Below, piece by piece: positions 1 through 7,950 of a DNA stretch of 15,688 nucleotides. Numbering within the stretch: position 1 is the stretch's first letter; each line of letters begins with the position of its first letter. The position numbers and the translations under genes are program-made. Source of the DNA: Cellvibrionaceae bacterium. Lineage in GTDB: Bacteria; Pseudomonadota; Gammaproteobacteria; Pseudomonadales; Cellvibrionaceae. A model generated the notes under the pieces. The model was not told the origin of the DNA. It saw only the letters and a program-made list of their open reading frames with translations, and searched no databases. The DNA is taken from the NCBI GenBank assembly GCA_021151615.1, contig JAGKXA010000186.1:1-15688 (forward strand), given 5' to 3'.

Positions 1-1110
1 GGCCGAAGAGCCCGCCACCTTAGCAATGGTTATCGGTCCACTCAAGTTTTTCGTGGAAATTTCGCCAAGAATCAATTTTTTGACTGATAAAAGAACAAAA
101 CCCGAGGTTTCCCAGGTTTTATTGACCCCGGCAACAAAAGCACCGATGACAGAATAGTCGTAAGCACGAATCATTTTTTCGGGAATATTGTAGGGCTGAA
201 CACCTACCCCAACCCGTCCCTGTACCTTCCCGCCTTCGGTTATGGCATCGGGAATCAGGGTGAGATTATGAAGTTGGCCAGCGCGCTCGAGAGTTACATT
301 GAGGGCTGCACCCGGGCGCTCGCGGACATAATCCACCCATAGGCGCCAATCATTTATCGCTACATCGTCAACTTTACGCAGGATATCGCCTGTTTTTAAA
401 CCCGCTCGCTCCGCTGGACTGGCCGAAAGAACTTCACCTACCACAGGGGGAATTTGGGGAAACTGAAGACTGATACCCAAACCGGCGACCGGATCTGGAT
501 CTGCCGCATCGCGCAGCCATTCATGCAGTTGTGCTTCAGACTCATATTGAAAATGGGAGTCTTCCGAATAAGCCACCTTAAAACTGATAGGACCGCTCTC
601 ACCAAGGCGATTCAATAACACACGATTAAGCGCCTGCCAGGTTGGCGTTGCGATGCCATCAATCGCAAGAATCTCCTGCCCCTTTTCAAGCCCGGCCTGA
701 GCGGCAATAGAATTGGGAGCAACACTGTCAATTACAGGAACCAAGCCGCGTTCACCTTGCAGCATCAACCCCCAAAACAACAGAATAGCCAATATGAAGT
801 TTGCAAGTGGTCCAGCAGCTACAATCGCTATCCGCTGCCAGACCGACTTATTATTGAACGCCATGTGGCGCTCTTCCTCCACTACCGCCCCTTCACGCTC
901 ATCCAACATTTTTACATAGCCACCCAAAGGTAAAGCAGCCAAGGCATATTCAGTTCCCTGGCGATCCCGCCATGACCACAGGATTTTTCCAAAACCGATA
1001 GAAAAACGAAGAACCTTTACCCCGCAACGGCGGGCCACATAAAAATGCCCAAACTCGTGAATTGAAACGAGAACAAGAAGTGCAACCAGGAAAGATAAAA
1101 TTGTCTGCAT
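1..1110 (-). CDS. rseP: RseP site-2 zinc metalloprotease (partial, C-terminus off the window)
   Basis: RseP is the inner-membrane intramembrane protease that cuts anti-sigma factor RseA after DegS, releasing sigma-E in envelope stress. The frame starts at ATG 1108-1110 and stays open to position 1, giving 370 codons; the E. coli protein has 450, so about 80 C-terminal residues, including the last membrane segments, lie outside. The zinc motif HEFGH is at residues 18-22 in the first hydrophobic segment (about 3-25). A second hydrophobic segment (about 94-112) carries the conserved GPLANF. Two PDZ-like regions follow, roughly residues 115-165 and 215-275, with repeated AGL-K/EKGQ/TGD type motifs. 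A GAGG ribosome site lies about 8 nt upstream of the ATG. It follows dxr by 21 bp, as in many gammaproteobacteria, and is the last gene of this operon visible here. Identification is firm. Confidence 0.95.
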   Translation of the reverse strand, partial: MQTILSFLVALLVLVSIHEFGHFYVARRCGVKVLRFSIGFGKILWSWRDRQGTEYALAALPLGGYVKMLDEREGAVVEEERHMAFNNKSVWQRIAIVAAGPLANFILAILLFWGLMLQGERGLVPVIDSVAPNSIAAQAGLEKGQEILAIDGIATPTWQALNRVLLNRLGESGPISFKVAYSEDSHFQYESEAQLHEWLRDAADPDPVAGLGISLQFPQIPPVVGEVLSASPAERAGLKTGDILRKVDDVAINDWRLWVDYVRERPGAALNVTLERAGQLHNLTLIPDAITEGGKVQGRVGVGVQPYNIPEKMIRAYDYSVIGAFVAGVNKTWETSGFVLLSVKKLILGEISTKNLSGPITIAKVAGSSA

Positions 1111-1131
1111 ACACGAAACCTCAGCAGAAGC

Positions 1132-2331
1132 TTACCATTGAGCGATCAATTGCTGCGCCATAGCTCTGGCTTCAGCATCAGCCGCCTGTACCTGCACAAG
1201 ATCATAAGGTTCAACAGATGTAATGCGTGCCAAGACCTGCTCAATGACAACTGCAATCTGATCAAAACGAATGCGCCGTTGCAAAAAGGCAGCAACCGCC
1301 ACTTCGTTAGCGGCATTAAGAATCGCAGGCGCCATGCCCGCCACCTCTGCCGCCTGTTGAGCTAAACGAAGACAAGGAAAGCGCAGGTAGTCGGGCGCAC
1401 TGAAATCCAAACGGGCTGTAGCAATTAAATCCAAACTGGCTACACCTGACTCTATCCGCTCTGGCCACGCCAAGGCATGGGCGATAGGCGTGCGCATATC
1501 AGGGTTGCCCAACTGCGCCAACACTGAGCCATCAATATATTCCACCATTGAGTGGATGACACTTTGCGGATGCACAACCACCTGAACCTGCTGAGGGTGA
1601 GTATTAAATAACCAGCACGCCTCAATTAACTCCAACCCCTTGTTGAGCATGGTGGCTGAATCCACAGAAATTTTTTGCCCCATACTCCAATTAGGATGAG
1701 CACATGCCTGCTCGGGAGTAACCCGAGGTAAATCACTAATAGGTGTATTACGGAAAGGACCGCCAGAAGCAGTTAACAGAATCTTGCGTACTCCGCTGGA
1801 TTTAAGGCCTTGTTGCAAATAGTCCGCACGATGGTTGGGTAAGCACTGGAAGATCGCATTGTGTTCGCTATCTATCGGCAAGAGGACAGCACCACTTTCA
1901 GCAACAGCGCGGGTAAATAAACCACCCGCCATTACCAACGCTTCTTTATTTGCCAACAGCACTTTTTTGCCAGCCCTAACCGCTGCCAGCGTGGGCAATA
2001 AGCCAGCGGCGCCCACAATAGCTGCCATCACAGTATCGACATGTGGGTCTGCAGCTACCTGCGCCAAGGCATCATCGCCTTGCAACACCTCCGTTGTACA
2101 CCCCTGACGGCGCAATTCCAACTCCAGCTCACGCGCGGAAGCAGGGTCTTTCATCACCGCATAACGCGGTTGGTGTACCAAACATTGTGTAGCAAGGACC
2201 TGCCAACGACGATCTGCCGTTAATGCAAATACCTTATAACGATCCGGGTGACGAGCAATGACATCCAGTGTACTTACACCAATAGAGCCGCTAGCTCCCA
2301 GCACCGTAATCAATTGAACCGTTGCTGACAT
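1132..2331 (-). CDS. dxr: 1-deoxy-D-xylulose-5-phosphate reductoisomerase
   Basis: Dxr (IspC) catalyses the second and first committed step of the methylerythritol phosphate isoprenoid pathway, converting DXP to MEP with NADPH in the cytosol. The product is 399 residues, against 398 in E. coli. The NADPH-binding GASGSIG is at residues 12-18. LANKEALV is near 126-133. The metal-binding acidic residues correspond to D154 and E156 in PIDSEHNAIF and E234 in NKGLELIEA. The active-site flap region HPNWSMGQKISVDSATML is at about 212-229. A weak AGGTG ribosome site is about 9 nt upstream. It lies 2 bp after cdsA and 21 bp before rseP, so it is very probably co-transcribed. Its position after uppS and cdsA places isoprenoid precursor supply beside the enzyme that makes the C55 carrier. 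Nothing is missing. Confidence 0.97.
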   Translation of the reverse strand: MSATVQLITVLGASGSIGVSTLDVIARHPDRYKVFALTADRRWQVLATQCLVHQPRYAVMKDPASARELELELRRQGCTTEVLQGDDALAQVAADPHVDTVMAAIVGAAGLLPTLAAVRAGKKVLLANKEALVMAGGLFTRAVAESGAVLLPIDSEHNAIFQCLPNHRADYLQQGLKSSGVRKILLTASGGPFRNTPISDLPRVTPEQACAHPNWSMGQKISVDSATMLNKGLELIEACWLFNTHPQQVQVVVHPQSVIHSMVEYIDGSVLAQLGNPDMRTPIAHALAWPERIESGVASLDLIATARLDFSAPDYLRFPCLRLAQQAAEVAGMAPAILNAANEVAVAAFLQRRIRFDQIAVVIEQVLARITSVEPYDLVQVQAADAEARAMAQQLIAQW

Positions 2332-2333
2332 TG

Positions 2334-3188
2334 TTAAGCACCTGCCAATGAACTAAACGCACCCGTAGCCAGAAGCGCCATCGCAAATACTGGTGCCCCC
2401 GCAGTAATACCATCTACGCGATCAAGAATACCGCCATGACCAGGCAAAATATGCCCACTATCTTTCACACCCGCATGGCGTTTGACCATACTTTCGAGCA
2501 AATCACCCAGAACTGAAATCAAACTGGTGGGGACAACAATCGCCAACATAATCAGGAAACTCATATCCAACGCTTGGCTTAGCCCTAATGCCAGCAGGCA
2601 ATTTGCTAAAAAGCCCCCGGCAAAACCCTCCCAGGTTTTTCCCGGGCTAACGGCAGGTGCCAGCTTATGACGCCCGAAGCGACGCCCGGCAAAATATCCG
2701 CCACTGTCAGCAATCGCAACGATAAGAATGAGCAACAACACCAACCAGGCACCGTTCACCTGTTGACGGACGTAAACCAATGCCACCCAGGTCGGAACTA
2801 ACACAACCAGCCCCATCAACAAACGCGACCCCTTATGCCCCCAAAGCAAACTACTGGATGGATAGCCCTGTACCAGCAGTAAGGCCAATGCCCACCAGCC
2901 ACAACCAACAATGAGTAAATCGCGAATAGCCACAGCATTTAATTGAGGGCTAGCCTCGCCCTCGAACCCTAAATACATTGAAGCGCCGACCATCAACACC
3001 AGGTTCAACAAGGTATACAGCGCGCGCTGCCATACTGCCTCAAAACCAGATAGGCTGGACCACTCCCAACTGCCAATCAGCACTACCGCACCGATAAAGA
3101 ATGAAAAGTACCCGGCAGGCAAACCAAACAGAGCACCAAGAAAAATAACCGCTAGAAACAGCGCCGTAATTACACGTTGCTTAAGCAT
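2334..3188 (-). CDS. cdsA: Phosphatidate cytidylyltransferase (CDP-diglyceride synthase)
   Basis: CdsA makes CDP-diacylglycerol from phosphatidic acid and CTP, the precursor of all membrane phospholipids, in the inner membrane. The 284-residue product matches the usual length (E. coli 285) and is strongly hydrophobic throughout, with about seven to eight membrane segments. The C-terminal family signature is present at about residues 233-260, containing SMVKRHAGVKDSG and ILPGHGGILDRVDG, with the acidic metal-binding residues. ADSGGYFAGRRFG (about 160-172) and SPGKTWEG (about 181-188) are also conserved. The start ATG (3186-3188) lies inside the end of uppS, an 8-bp overlap that suggests translational coupling. 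It is followed by dxr after 2 bp. Confidence 0.96.
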   Translation of the reverse strand: MLKQRVITALFLAVIFLGALFGLPAGYFSFFIGAVVLIGSWEWSSLSGFEAVWQRALYTLLNLVLMVGASMYLGFEGEASPQLNAVAIRDLLIVGCGWWALALLLVQGYPSSSLLWGHKGSRLLMGLVVLVPTWVALVYVRQQVNGAWLVLLLILIVAIADSGGYFAGRRFGRHKLAPAVSPGKTWEGFAGGFLANCLLALGLSQALDMSFLIMLAIVVPTSLISVLGDLLESMVKRHAGVKDSGHILPGHGGILDRVDGITAGAPVFAMALLATGAFSSLAGA

Positions 3189-3915
3189 TCATTGCACCTG
3201 CTTCGATTTGATCCCCGGTCATACCAAAACGGCGCTGACGTTCATGAAAACTACTCGCTGCTTTTTTCAATTCCTCACCATCAAAATCAGGCCAGAGTTT
3301 GTCGCTGAAAAAAAGCTCGGCATATGCACATTGCCATAATAAAAAATTACTGATGCGCACTTCACCACCAGTACGAATTAACAAATCCAAAGGAGGAAGA
3401 TCTGCCAGGCAAGTATGCTGGTGAAGAATCTCTTCATTGATATCAGCAACCGTCAAACGACCATCCAGCACTTGCTGCGTCATTTTTTGTGCAGCTTGGG
3501 CGATATCCCAACGACCACCATAATCAGCAGCAATTGCCAATGTAGTTTCACCACCAGCAGTGATTGCCTCAGCCTCCGCAATTGCTTTTTGAATGGATGC
3601 ACTAAAACGCTCACGATTACCAATAACGCGCAAGGCAACATTTTTTTTCTTCAGCGCCTTGGCTTCATTTTTGAGGTACAACAGAAACAATGACATCAGG
3701 GCCTCAACTTCGACAGGAGGGCGCCGCCAATTTTCACTGCTAAATGCAAAAACAGTTAATACTTCAATGCCTAATTCCTGACATACGGCCATCACATCAC
3801 GGATGCGTTCAACACCCACTTTATGACCAGACACTCCCGCCATACCACGCTGTTTCGCCCAACGATTATTGCCATCCATAATGATCGCCACATGGCGAAG
3901 ATTATTGTCAGTCAC
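3181..3915 (-). CDS. uppS: Undecaprenyl diphosphate synthase (cis-prenyltransferase)
   Basis: UppS adds eight isopentenyl units to farnesyl diphosphate to make C55 undecaprenyl diphosphate, the lipid carrier for peptidoglycan and surface polysaccharides. The product is 244 residues. The catalytic MDGNNRWA is at residues 13-20, with D14 as the Mg-binding aspartate. FSSENWRRP is at 58-66, and the substrate-binding signature RTGGEVRISNFLLWQ at 181-195; the V in this signature replaces the more usual Q. Translation starts at GTG (3913-3915), not ATG, preceded by a strong GGGAG about 7 nt upstream. The 3' end overlaps cdsA by 8 bp. It is separated from frr by 124 bp containing a hairpin, so it may have some transcription of its own. 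Identification is firm. Confidence 0.96.
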   Translation of the reverse strand: MTDNNLRHVAIIMDGNNRWAKQRGMAGVSGHKVGVERIRDVMAVCQELGIEVLTVFAFSSENWRRPPVEVEALMSLFLLYLKNEAKALKKKNVALRVIGNRERFSASIQKAIAEAEAITAGGETTLAIAADYGGRWDIAQAAQKMTQQVLDGRLTVADINEEILHQHTCLADLPPLDLLIRTGGEVRISNFLLWQCAYAELFFSDKLWPDFDGEELKKAASSFHERQRRFGMTGDQIEAGAMNA

Positions 3916-3994
3916 GCGTTTCTCCCATCGACAGGCTTATATTGATACAAACAAGCACCTGCCTGCCTTTTTTACATTTTTTGTAGTGGTAAGT

Positions 3995-4029
3995 GCGGTA
4001 TATCCGCCCCGTAAATTTCGGAGCGGATA
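3995..4029 (-). promoter_or_regulatory. Paired alternative hairpins in the frr-uppS gap
   Basis: The 124-bp gap between frr and uppS holds an inverted repeat: TATCCGC (4001-4007) pairs with GCGGATA (4023-4029), and after one C/A mismatch CCG (4009-4011) pairs with CGG (4019-4021) around a 7-nt loop. A second small hairpin, GCGG (3995-3998) with CCGC (4004-4007), uses some of the same bases, so the two exclude each other. On the minus strand neither is followed by a T run, so a simple intrinsic terminator is unlikely. The location about 10 nt after the frr stop suits an RNA processing or stability element, or an attenuator ahead of uppS. The function is not known. Confidence 0.4.
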
Positions 4030-4039
4030 CAAAAGTAGA

Positions 4040-4597
4040 TTAAATAGCCATCAAATCTGCTTCTTTGGCCGCTAAAGCTTTATCCACTTCAGCGATATAC
4101 TTATCAGTGATTTTTTGAATATCGTCCTGTGCACGACGATCGTCGTCTTCACCAATTGCCTTATCTTTCAGCAGTGCTTTTACATCACCCAATACATCGC
4201 GACGCACATTACGCACCGCAACACGGCCATTTTCTGCTTCAGCGCGAGCTTGCTTGATAAAGTTTTTACGGGTTTCTTCAGTCAGCATTGGCAATGGGAT
4301 ACGAATCAAACCGTTGTTGGTCGATGGATTCAAACCCAAATCCGATTTCATAATTGCCTTTTCAATTGCAGGAACCAGATTGCGCTCCCAAGGGCTTACC
4401 GACAAGGTACGCGCGTCTTCAATATTGATATTGGCAACCTGACTCAATGGAGTTTGCGTACCGTAATAATCGACGGTAATACCATCCAATAAACTTGGGT
4501 GAGCACGACCAGTACGAATTTTATTGAAATTATTACCCAGCGCTTCAATCGCTTTTTTCATACGCGCTTCAGCATCTTTTTTGATGTCATTAATCAT
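4040..4597 (-). CDS. frr: Ribosome recycling factor
   Basis: Frr, with EF-G, splits the post-termination ribosome into subunits. The product is 185 residues, the standard length, and aligns along its whole length. Conserved pieces include KIRTGRAHPSLLDG (about 26-39), YYGTQTPL (about 44-51), SDLGLNPSTNNG (about 89-100) and RVAVRNVRRD with KALLKDKAIGEDDDRR in the C-terminal helical domain. The start ATG overlaps the pyrH stop in an ATGA (4594-4597), and a GAGG lies upstream inside pyrH, so translation is probably coupled to pyrH. pyrH-frr is among the most conserved gene pairs in bacteria. Confidence 0.97.
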   Translation of the reverse strand: MINDIKKDAEARMKKAIEALGNNFNKIRTGRAHPSLLDGITVDYYGTQTPLSQVANINIEDARTLSVSPWERNLVPAIEKAIMKSDLGLNPSTNNGLIRIPLPMLTEETRKNFIKQARAEAENGRVAVRNVRRDVLGDVKALLKDKAIGEDDDRRAQDDIQKITDKYIAEVDKALAAKEADLMAI

Positions 4598-5328
4598 GAT
4601 TTATCCTCTTCAATCAATGTACCTTCATTGCTGCCCACAACAATATTCAGTAACGCACCGGTTTTATTCATACGGAAAACGCGCACCGGCATATCATGCT
4701 CACGACACAAACAAATTGCTGTTAAATCCATAACACCTAGCTTTTTGTCGAGAACTTCATCGTATGACAGGCGATCATATTTGGTCGCTGTAGGATCTTT
4801 TTTTGGATCGGCTGTATAAACACCGTCTACTTTGGTGGCTTTAAGTACAATGTCGGCTTCTACTTCAATCCCACGCAAACAGGCCGCTGAATCGGTAGTA
4901 AAAAATGGATTGCCCGTCCCCGCCGAAAAAATCACCACTTCTCCCGAGTTAAGGAAGCGAATTGCACGACGGCGGTCATAGTGCTCCACCACGCCGCTCA
5001 TTGGAATTGCGGACATAACACGAGAGGAAATATTGGAGCGCTCTAATGCATCCCGCATTGCCAGAGCATTCATTACTGTGGCTAGCATTCCCATGTGATC
5101 ACCTGTCACACGATCAAGGCCAGCAGCACTGAGTGCAGCACCACGAAACAGATTGCCTCCACCAATAACCAGGCCAACCTGCACACCAATACCTACCAAC
5201 TGACCAATTTCCAGAGCCATTTTGTCGAGTACTTTCGGGTCAATACCGAATCCCTCGGTTCCCATCAGTTCCTCGCCACTCAATTTCAACAGAATACGCT
5301 TGTACTTCTTATCTCTGGGGCTGGACAT
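4594..5328 (-). CDS. pyrH: UMP kinase (uridylate kinase)
   Basis: PyrH phosphorylates UMP to UDP with ATP in pyrimidine nucleotide synthesis; the family is a hexamer regulated by GTP and UTP. The start chosen is ATG 5326-5328, giving 244 residues (E. coli 241), because the protein then begins a few residues before the family's conserved core and a GGAG sits about 7 nt upstream. A longer in-frame ATG at 5416-5418 would add 30 residues unlike the family. Conserved parts are the ATP-binding KLSGEE (15-20), GGGNLFRG (56-63), D77 in GDHMGMLATVMN, GTGNPFFTTDSAA (137-149) and the C-terminal DLTAICLCRE. It is the first gene of the minus-strand operon here, since the GGDEF gene separates it from tsf, so it needs its own promoter in the upstream gap. 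Confidence 0.96.
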   Translation of the reverse strand: MSSPRDKKYKRILLKLSGEELMGTEGFGIDPKVLDKMALEIGQLVGIGVQVGLVIGGGNLFRGAALSAAGLDRVTGDHMGMLATVMNALAMRDALERSNISSRVMSAIPMSGVVEHYDRRRAIRFLNSGEVVIFSAGTGNPFFTTDSAACLRGIEVEADIVLKATKVDGVYTADPKKDPTATKYDRLSYDEVLDKKLGVMDLTAICLCREHDMPVRVFRMNKTGALLNIVVGSNEGTLIEEDKS

Positions 5329-5581
5329 AAATGCTCTCCAAAACAATGAGTTAGCCACAAATGACCACCTCAACCGGGGGTCAAAAAAAATCGGTGCAGT
5401 GTAACAGAAAAACAGCACCCCAGTTATGTTCGCTGCCTCGGTTTTTCACTTGGGAGGAAAAAGAAACCTGACCATCAAACAATATAATTGTCACACATAC
5501 CATAAGGTGCGAGAAAAAATTGATTTCCCCATATGCTGAACGATACTTATACGCAATCTATAACAAGCAGTAGACCGACCA
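5329..5581. other. Divergent intergenic region between pyrH and the GGDEF gene
   Basis: This 253-bp gap must carry the start signals for both divergent genes, pyrH on minus and the diguanylate cyclase on plus. I see no coding sequence. On the plus strand the best promoter guess is CTGAAC (5536-5541), 17 bp, TATAAC (5559-5564), which matches the -35 consensus poorly; no clear Shine-Dalgarno precedes ATG 5582. On the minus strand a TTACACT near 5400 resembles a -10 but lacks a good -35. The region between holds poly-A and poly-T runs. No confident operator was recognised. Confidence 0.4.
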
Positions 5582-6901
5582 ATGAATGATAAAAATTTTA
5601 ACTCAGTGTTGATCGCATCAATTATCGTCACCTTAATACTGGTGATTAGCATTCACCTAATACCGCCAAAACGCCTTTTACTGCTACCCGATGCGAGCGC
5701 TCGCTTGTACTTGCTAACCAAGACATTAGCCGATGGAAACCCCTCGTCCGAATGGACCAATGACCAACATACCGCTTGGAAATGTACAAAACCGGAAGAT
5801 AACACCGAGTACTATTTTCCTTGCTCATTCACTGTTGACCTATCCAAAAACCCTGTGATTGGCACCGACTTATCCAACTACAGCCATATCAACCTTCACC
5901 TGGATTACCACGGCAGCTCTAACAAGGTACGTATCGCGATACGGAATTACAACGCCGATTACTCCAATTCCGCTGATGGCAATAGCACCAAATTCAATGC
6001 TGTACAGATTCACGCGGGAGAGCTCAACAAAGAGCAACACTTACCCTTGGCATCCTTTGCGGTAGCTGATTGGTGGCTGAGCCAATTCAACATTCCGCTA
6101 GCCCGTTCCGGACCTGAAATGTCTAATGCAATGTCTTTAAATATTGACTTTGGAGAACCAATTCAACCTGGAGTACATAGGTTTGAATTAAAGAAAATTG
6201 AACTGGTGGGAGAATGGATAGCGCCCGAGCACTGGTATTTGGGCATTTTAATATTGTGGCTGAGCAGCATCTTTATTTACGCCATAAAGCGACTTGTTGA
6301 CTTAAACGCTCAAACGAAACACGACACTCAGGTGATTAACCAACTAAGTAATACCAACGAGCAATTAATGGAAGAAACCAACAAGTTTCGCCGCCTCTCT
6401 ACCGTTGACCCACTAACTCAACTATATAATCGCTTTGGCATCGACCAAATCATTGCAAGCCTCTCTGGAACTGGCCACTTGCAAACACCGGACACACCTA
6501 ACTATTCGCTACTGGTTGCCGATATAGATCATTTCAAACGCATCAACGATCAGCGCGGTCACGACACTGGCGATCTGGTTTTGCAACATATTGCCAAAAT
6601 TATCCAAACCCACTTGCGCGCAGGCGATTTTGTGGGGCGCTGGGGCGGCGAAGAATTTGTAATCATCATGCCCGGTGCCAGTAAAAAAACAGCGATGGCA
6701 ATGGCCGAAATGATTCGCGACGCAATTTTTACCACGCCATGCAAATTGGAAAAGCCTCTTTTGGTTAGCACTAGCTTTGGTGTCTGCGAACGACATGAGG
6801 GGGAAGATTTTGCCAGTTGCTTCAAGCGAGCCGATAACGCGCTTTACAGAGCGAAAGAACAAGGCAGGAATTGCTGTGTTTACGCAGAAGAACACCTGTA
6901 A
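5582..6901 (+). CDS. Membrane-anchored diguanylate cyclase (GGDEF) with a beta-rich periplasmic domain
   Basis: A 439-residue protein predicted to make cyclic di-GMP from two GTP. Membrane segment 1 is at about residues 8-27 and segment 2 at about 217-236, so residues 28-216 should face the periplasm. A charged stretch at 240-270 is likely a helical or coiled-coil linker. The GGDEF domain covers about 274-436: metal-binding D314 in ADIDHF, active-site GGEEF at 355-359, and an intact RxxD product-inhibition site, RAGD 346-349, five residues before it. No EAL domain is present. The periplasmic part has alternating hydrophobic strands, many Asn, Tyr and Trp residues and two cysteines (C68, C81); it resembles a jelly-roll, carbohydrate-binding-like sensor fold, which is inference. 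The gene lies between pyrH and tsf, opposite in direction to both, and converges on tsf at a shared terminator. No Shine-Dalgarno is evident. Confidence 0.9.
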   Translation: MNDKNFNSVLIASIIVTLILVISIHLIPPKRLLLLPDASARLYLLTKTLADGNPSSEWTNDQHTAWKCTKPEDNTEYYFPCSFTVDLSKNPVIGTDLSNYSHINLHLDYHGSSNKVRIAIRNYNADYSNSADGNSTKFNAVQIHAGELNKEQHLPLASFAVADWWLSQFNIPLARSGPEMSNAMSLNIDFGEPIQPGVHRFELKKIELVGEWIAPEHWYLGILILWLSSIFIYAIKRLVDLNAQTKHDTQVINQLSNTNEQLMEETNKFRRLSTVDPLTQLYNRFGIDQIIASLSGTGHLQTPDTPNYSLLVADIDHFKRINDQRGHDTGDLVLQHIAKIIQTHLRAGDFVGRWGGEEFVIIMPGASKKTAMAMAEMIRDAIFTTPCKLEKPLLVSTSFGVCERHEGEDFASCFKRADNALYRAKEQGRNCCVYAEEHL

Positions 6902-6906
6902 AAAAT

Positions 6907-6944
6907 AAAAAGCCCGCGCGGGATACTGCACGGGCTTTTATTTT
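6907..6944. terminator. Bidirectional intrinsic terminator between the GGDEF gene and tsf
   Basis: AAAAGCCCG (6908-6916) pairs perfectly with CGGGCTTTT (6931-6939), and further inner pairs continue after one mismatch. The stem is flanked by T-rich tracts on both strands (TTTTATTTT on plus; its mirror of A residues at 6901-6911 gives T residues on minus). It starts 6 nt after the GGDEF stop and ends 12 nt from the tsf stop, so it can end both convergent transcripts. Confidence 0.9.
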
Positions 6945-6955
6945 AAAAGTATTAA

Positions 6956-7825
6956 TTAGGCTTTGGCAGCAGCCACTTGTGCAGCAACTTCAGCAGCGAA
7001 GTCTACAACAGCAACTTCGATACCTTCACCCACCTCCAAACGCACAAAGCTCTTCACAGTTGCGCCGCCAGCTTTGGCGAATTGGGCAACGGTTTGCTCC
7101 GGGTTCTTAACGAAGGGTTGGTCAACCAGGCTAGCCTCTTTCAGGAACTTGCTGATACGACCACCAATCATCTTCTCAACGATTTCAGCTGGTTTGCCAG
7201 CCATGTCTGGTTGAGCGCGAATGATTTCTTTTTCTTTCTCTACTACATCAGCTGGCATTTGGTCAGAGCTAACTACAGTTGGATTAACCGCAGCAACGTG
7301 CATAGCAACGTCTTTGGCAATTTCTTCACTGCCACCTTCCAATTGCACCAATACAGCGATGCGATTGTTCAAGTGCAGGTAACCACCCACTACACCACCC
7401 TCAACGAGGTTGATACGACGCACACTGATTTTCTCGCCGATTTTTTGTACCAGCGCTTCACGTGCATTTTCCAACTCGCCAGCCATAATCGCAGCAACGT
7501 CAGTTTGCTTGGTAGCAAATGCTTTTTCCAACACGCTGTTTACGAACGCCAGGAAACCAGCATCACGTGCAACGAAGTCAGTTTCAGAGTTAACTTCAAT
7601 CGCTACGCCATAGCTGTTGTCCGCAGCAACTTTAACAGCGACAACACCATCAGCAGCGGTGCGGCCTTCTTTCTTGGCTGCTTTCAAACCGGAAACTTTA
7701 CGCAGGTTTTCAATCGCCAGCTCGATATCACCGTTGGCTTCGCCCAGCGCTTTTTTGCATTCCATCATGCCCAAGCCGGTGCGGTCACGCAGTTCTTTTA
7801 CCAGTGCAGGAGTAACAGCGCTCAT
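6956..7825 (-). CDS. tsf: Translation elongation factor Ts
   Basis: EF-Ts is the guanine nucleotide exchange factor that recycles EF-Tu-GDP. The product is 289 residues (E. coli 283). The N-terminal UBA-like domain begins VKELRDRTGLGMMECKKAL (about 9-27). The EF-Tu-contacting TDFV motif is at 82-85, within NSETDFVARD. The core subdomains contain GGVVGGYLH and IGGRISKFLKEASLVDQPF. The C-terminus ends in an alanine-rich tail. A GAGG lies about 8 nt before the ATG (7823-7825). It lies downstream of rpsB, separated by 125 bp that contain a terminator, so tsf is probably transcribed at a lower level by read-through from rpsB. Confidence 0.97.
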   Translation of the reverse strand: MSAVTPALVKELRDRTGLGMMECKKALGEANGDIELAIENLRKVSGLKAAKKEGRTAADGVVAVKVAADNSYGVAIEVNSETDFVARDAGFLAFVNSVLEKAFATKQTDVAAIMAGELENAREALVQKIGEKISVRRINLVEGGVVGGYLHLNNRIAVLVQLEGGSEEIAKDVAMHVAAVNPTVVSSDQMPADVVEKEKEIIRAQPDMAGKPAEIVEKMIGGRISKFLKEASLVDQPFVKNPEQTVAQFAKAGGATVKSFVRLEVGEGIEVAVVDFAAEVAAQVAAAKA

Positions 7826-7862
7826 GGTTAATTCCTCAAATAAAAGTGTTCGAATTCAAGTT

Positions 7863-7884
7863 AAAAAAGGGGGCCAAGCCCCCT
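7863..7884 (-). terminator. Intrinsic terminator/attenuator between rpsB and tsf
   Basis: Read on the minus strand, AGGGGGC, loop TTG, GCCCCCT (7868-7884) forms a 7-bp GC-rich stem followed at once by a T run (the A residues 7863-7868 on plus). This is a classical intrinsic terminator placed after rpsB and before tsf. As tsf has no evident promoter of its own in the gap, partial read-through would set the S2 to EF-Ts ratio; that role is inference. Confidence 0.8.
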
Positions 7885-7892
7885 CTTCCGAC

Positions 7893-7919
7893 AACCCTGA
7901 GCAAGAAGCTAACAGGGTT
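7893..7919 (-). other. Second hairpin just upstream of the rpsB-tsf terminator
   Basis: AACCCTG (7893-7899) pairs with CAGGGTT (7913-7919), and AGC (7900-7902) with GCT (7908-7910) after a 2-nt bulge, giving a stem of ten pairs with loop AAGAA. In the rpsB transcript it comes first, about 30 nt after the stop codon, and the U-tailed terminator hairpin follows 8 nt later. It has no U tract of its own. It could protect the rpsB 3' end or affect termination; this is inference. Confidence 0.5.
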
Positions 7920-7950
7920 ATATGTCGTTTAATTACTGCGATCGCTAAAA

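Noticed and set aside
5329..5418. A 30-codon upstream extension of pyrH from ATG 5416-5418
   Set aside because: The added residues do not resemble UMP kinases, and ATG 5328 has a well-spaced GGAG and family-standard length.
6977..7831. A 284-codon open frame on the plus strand, antisense to almost all of tsf
   Set aside because: It is a by-product of tsf codon choice. The predicted protein resembles no family, is rich in Phe, His, Asn and Ser as expected from the complement of a biased gene, and has no start signals.
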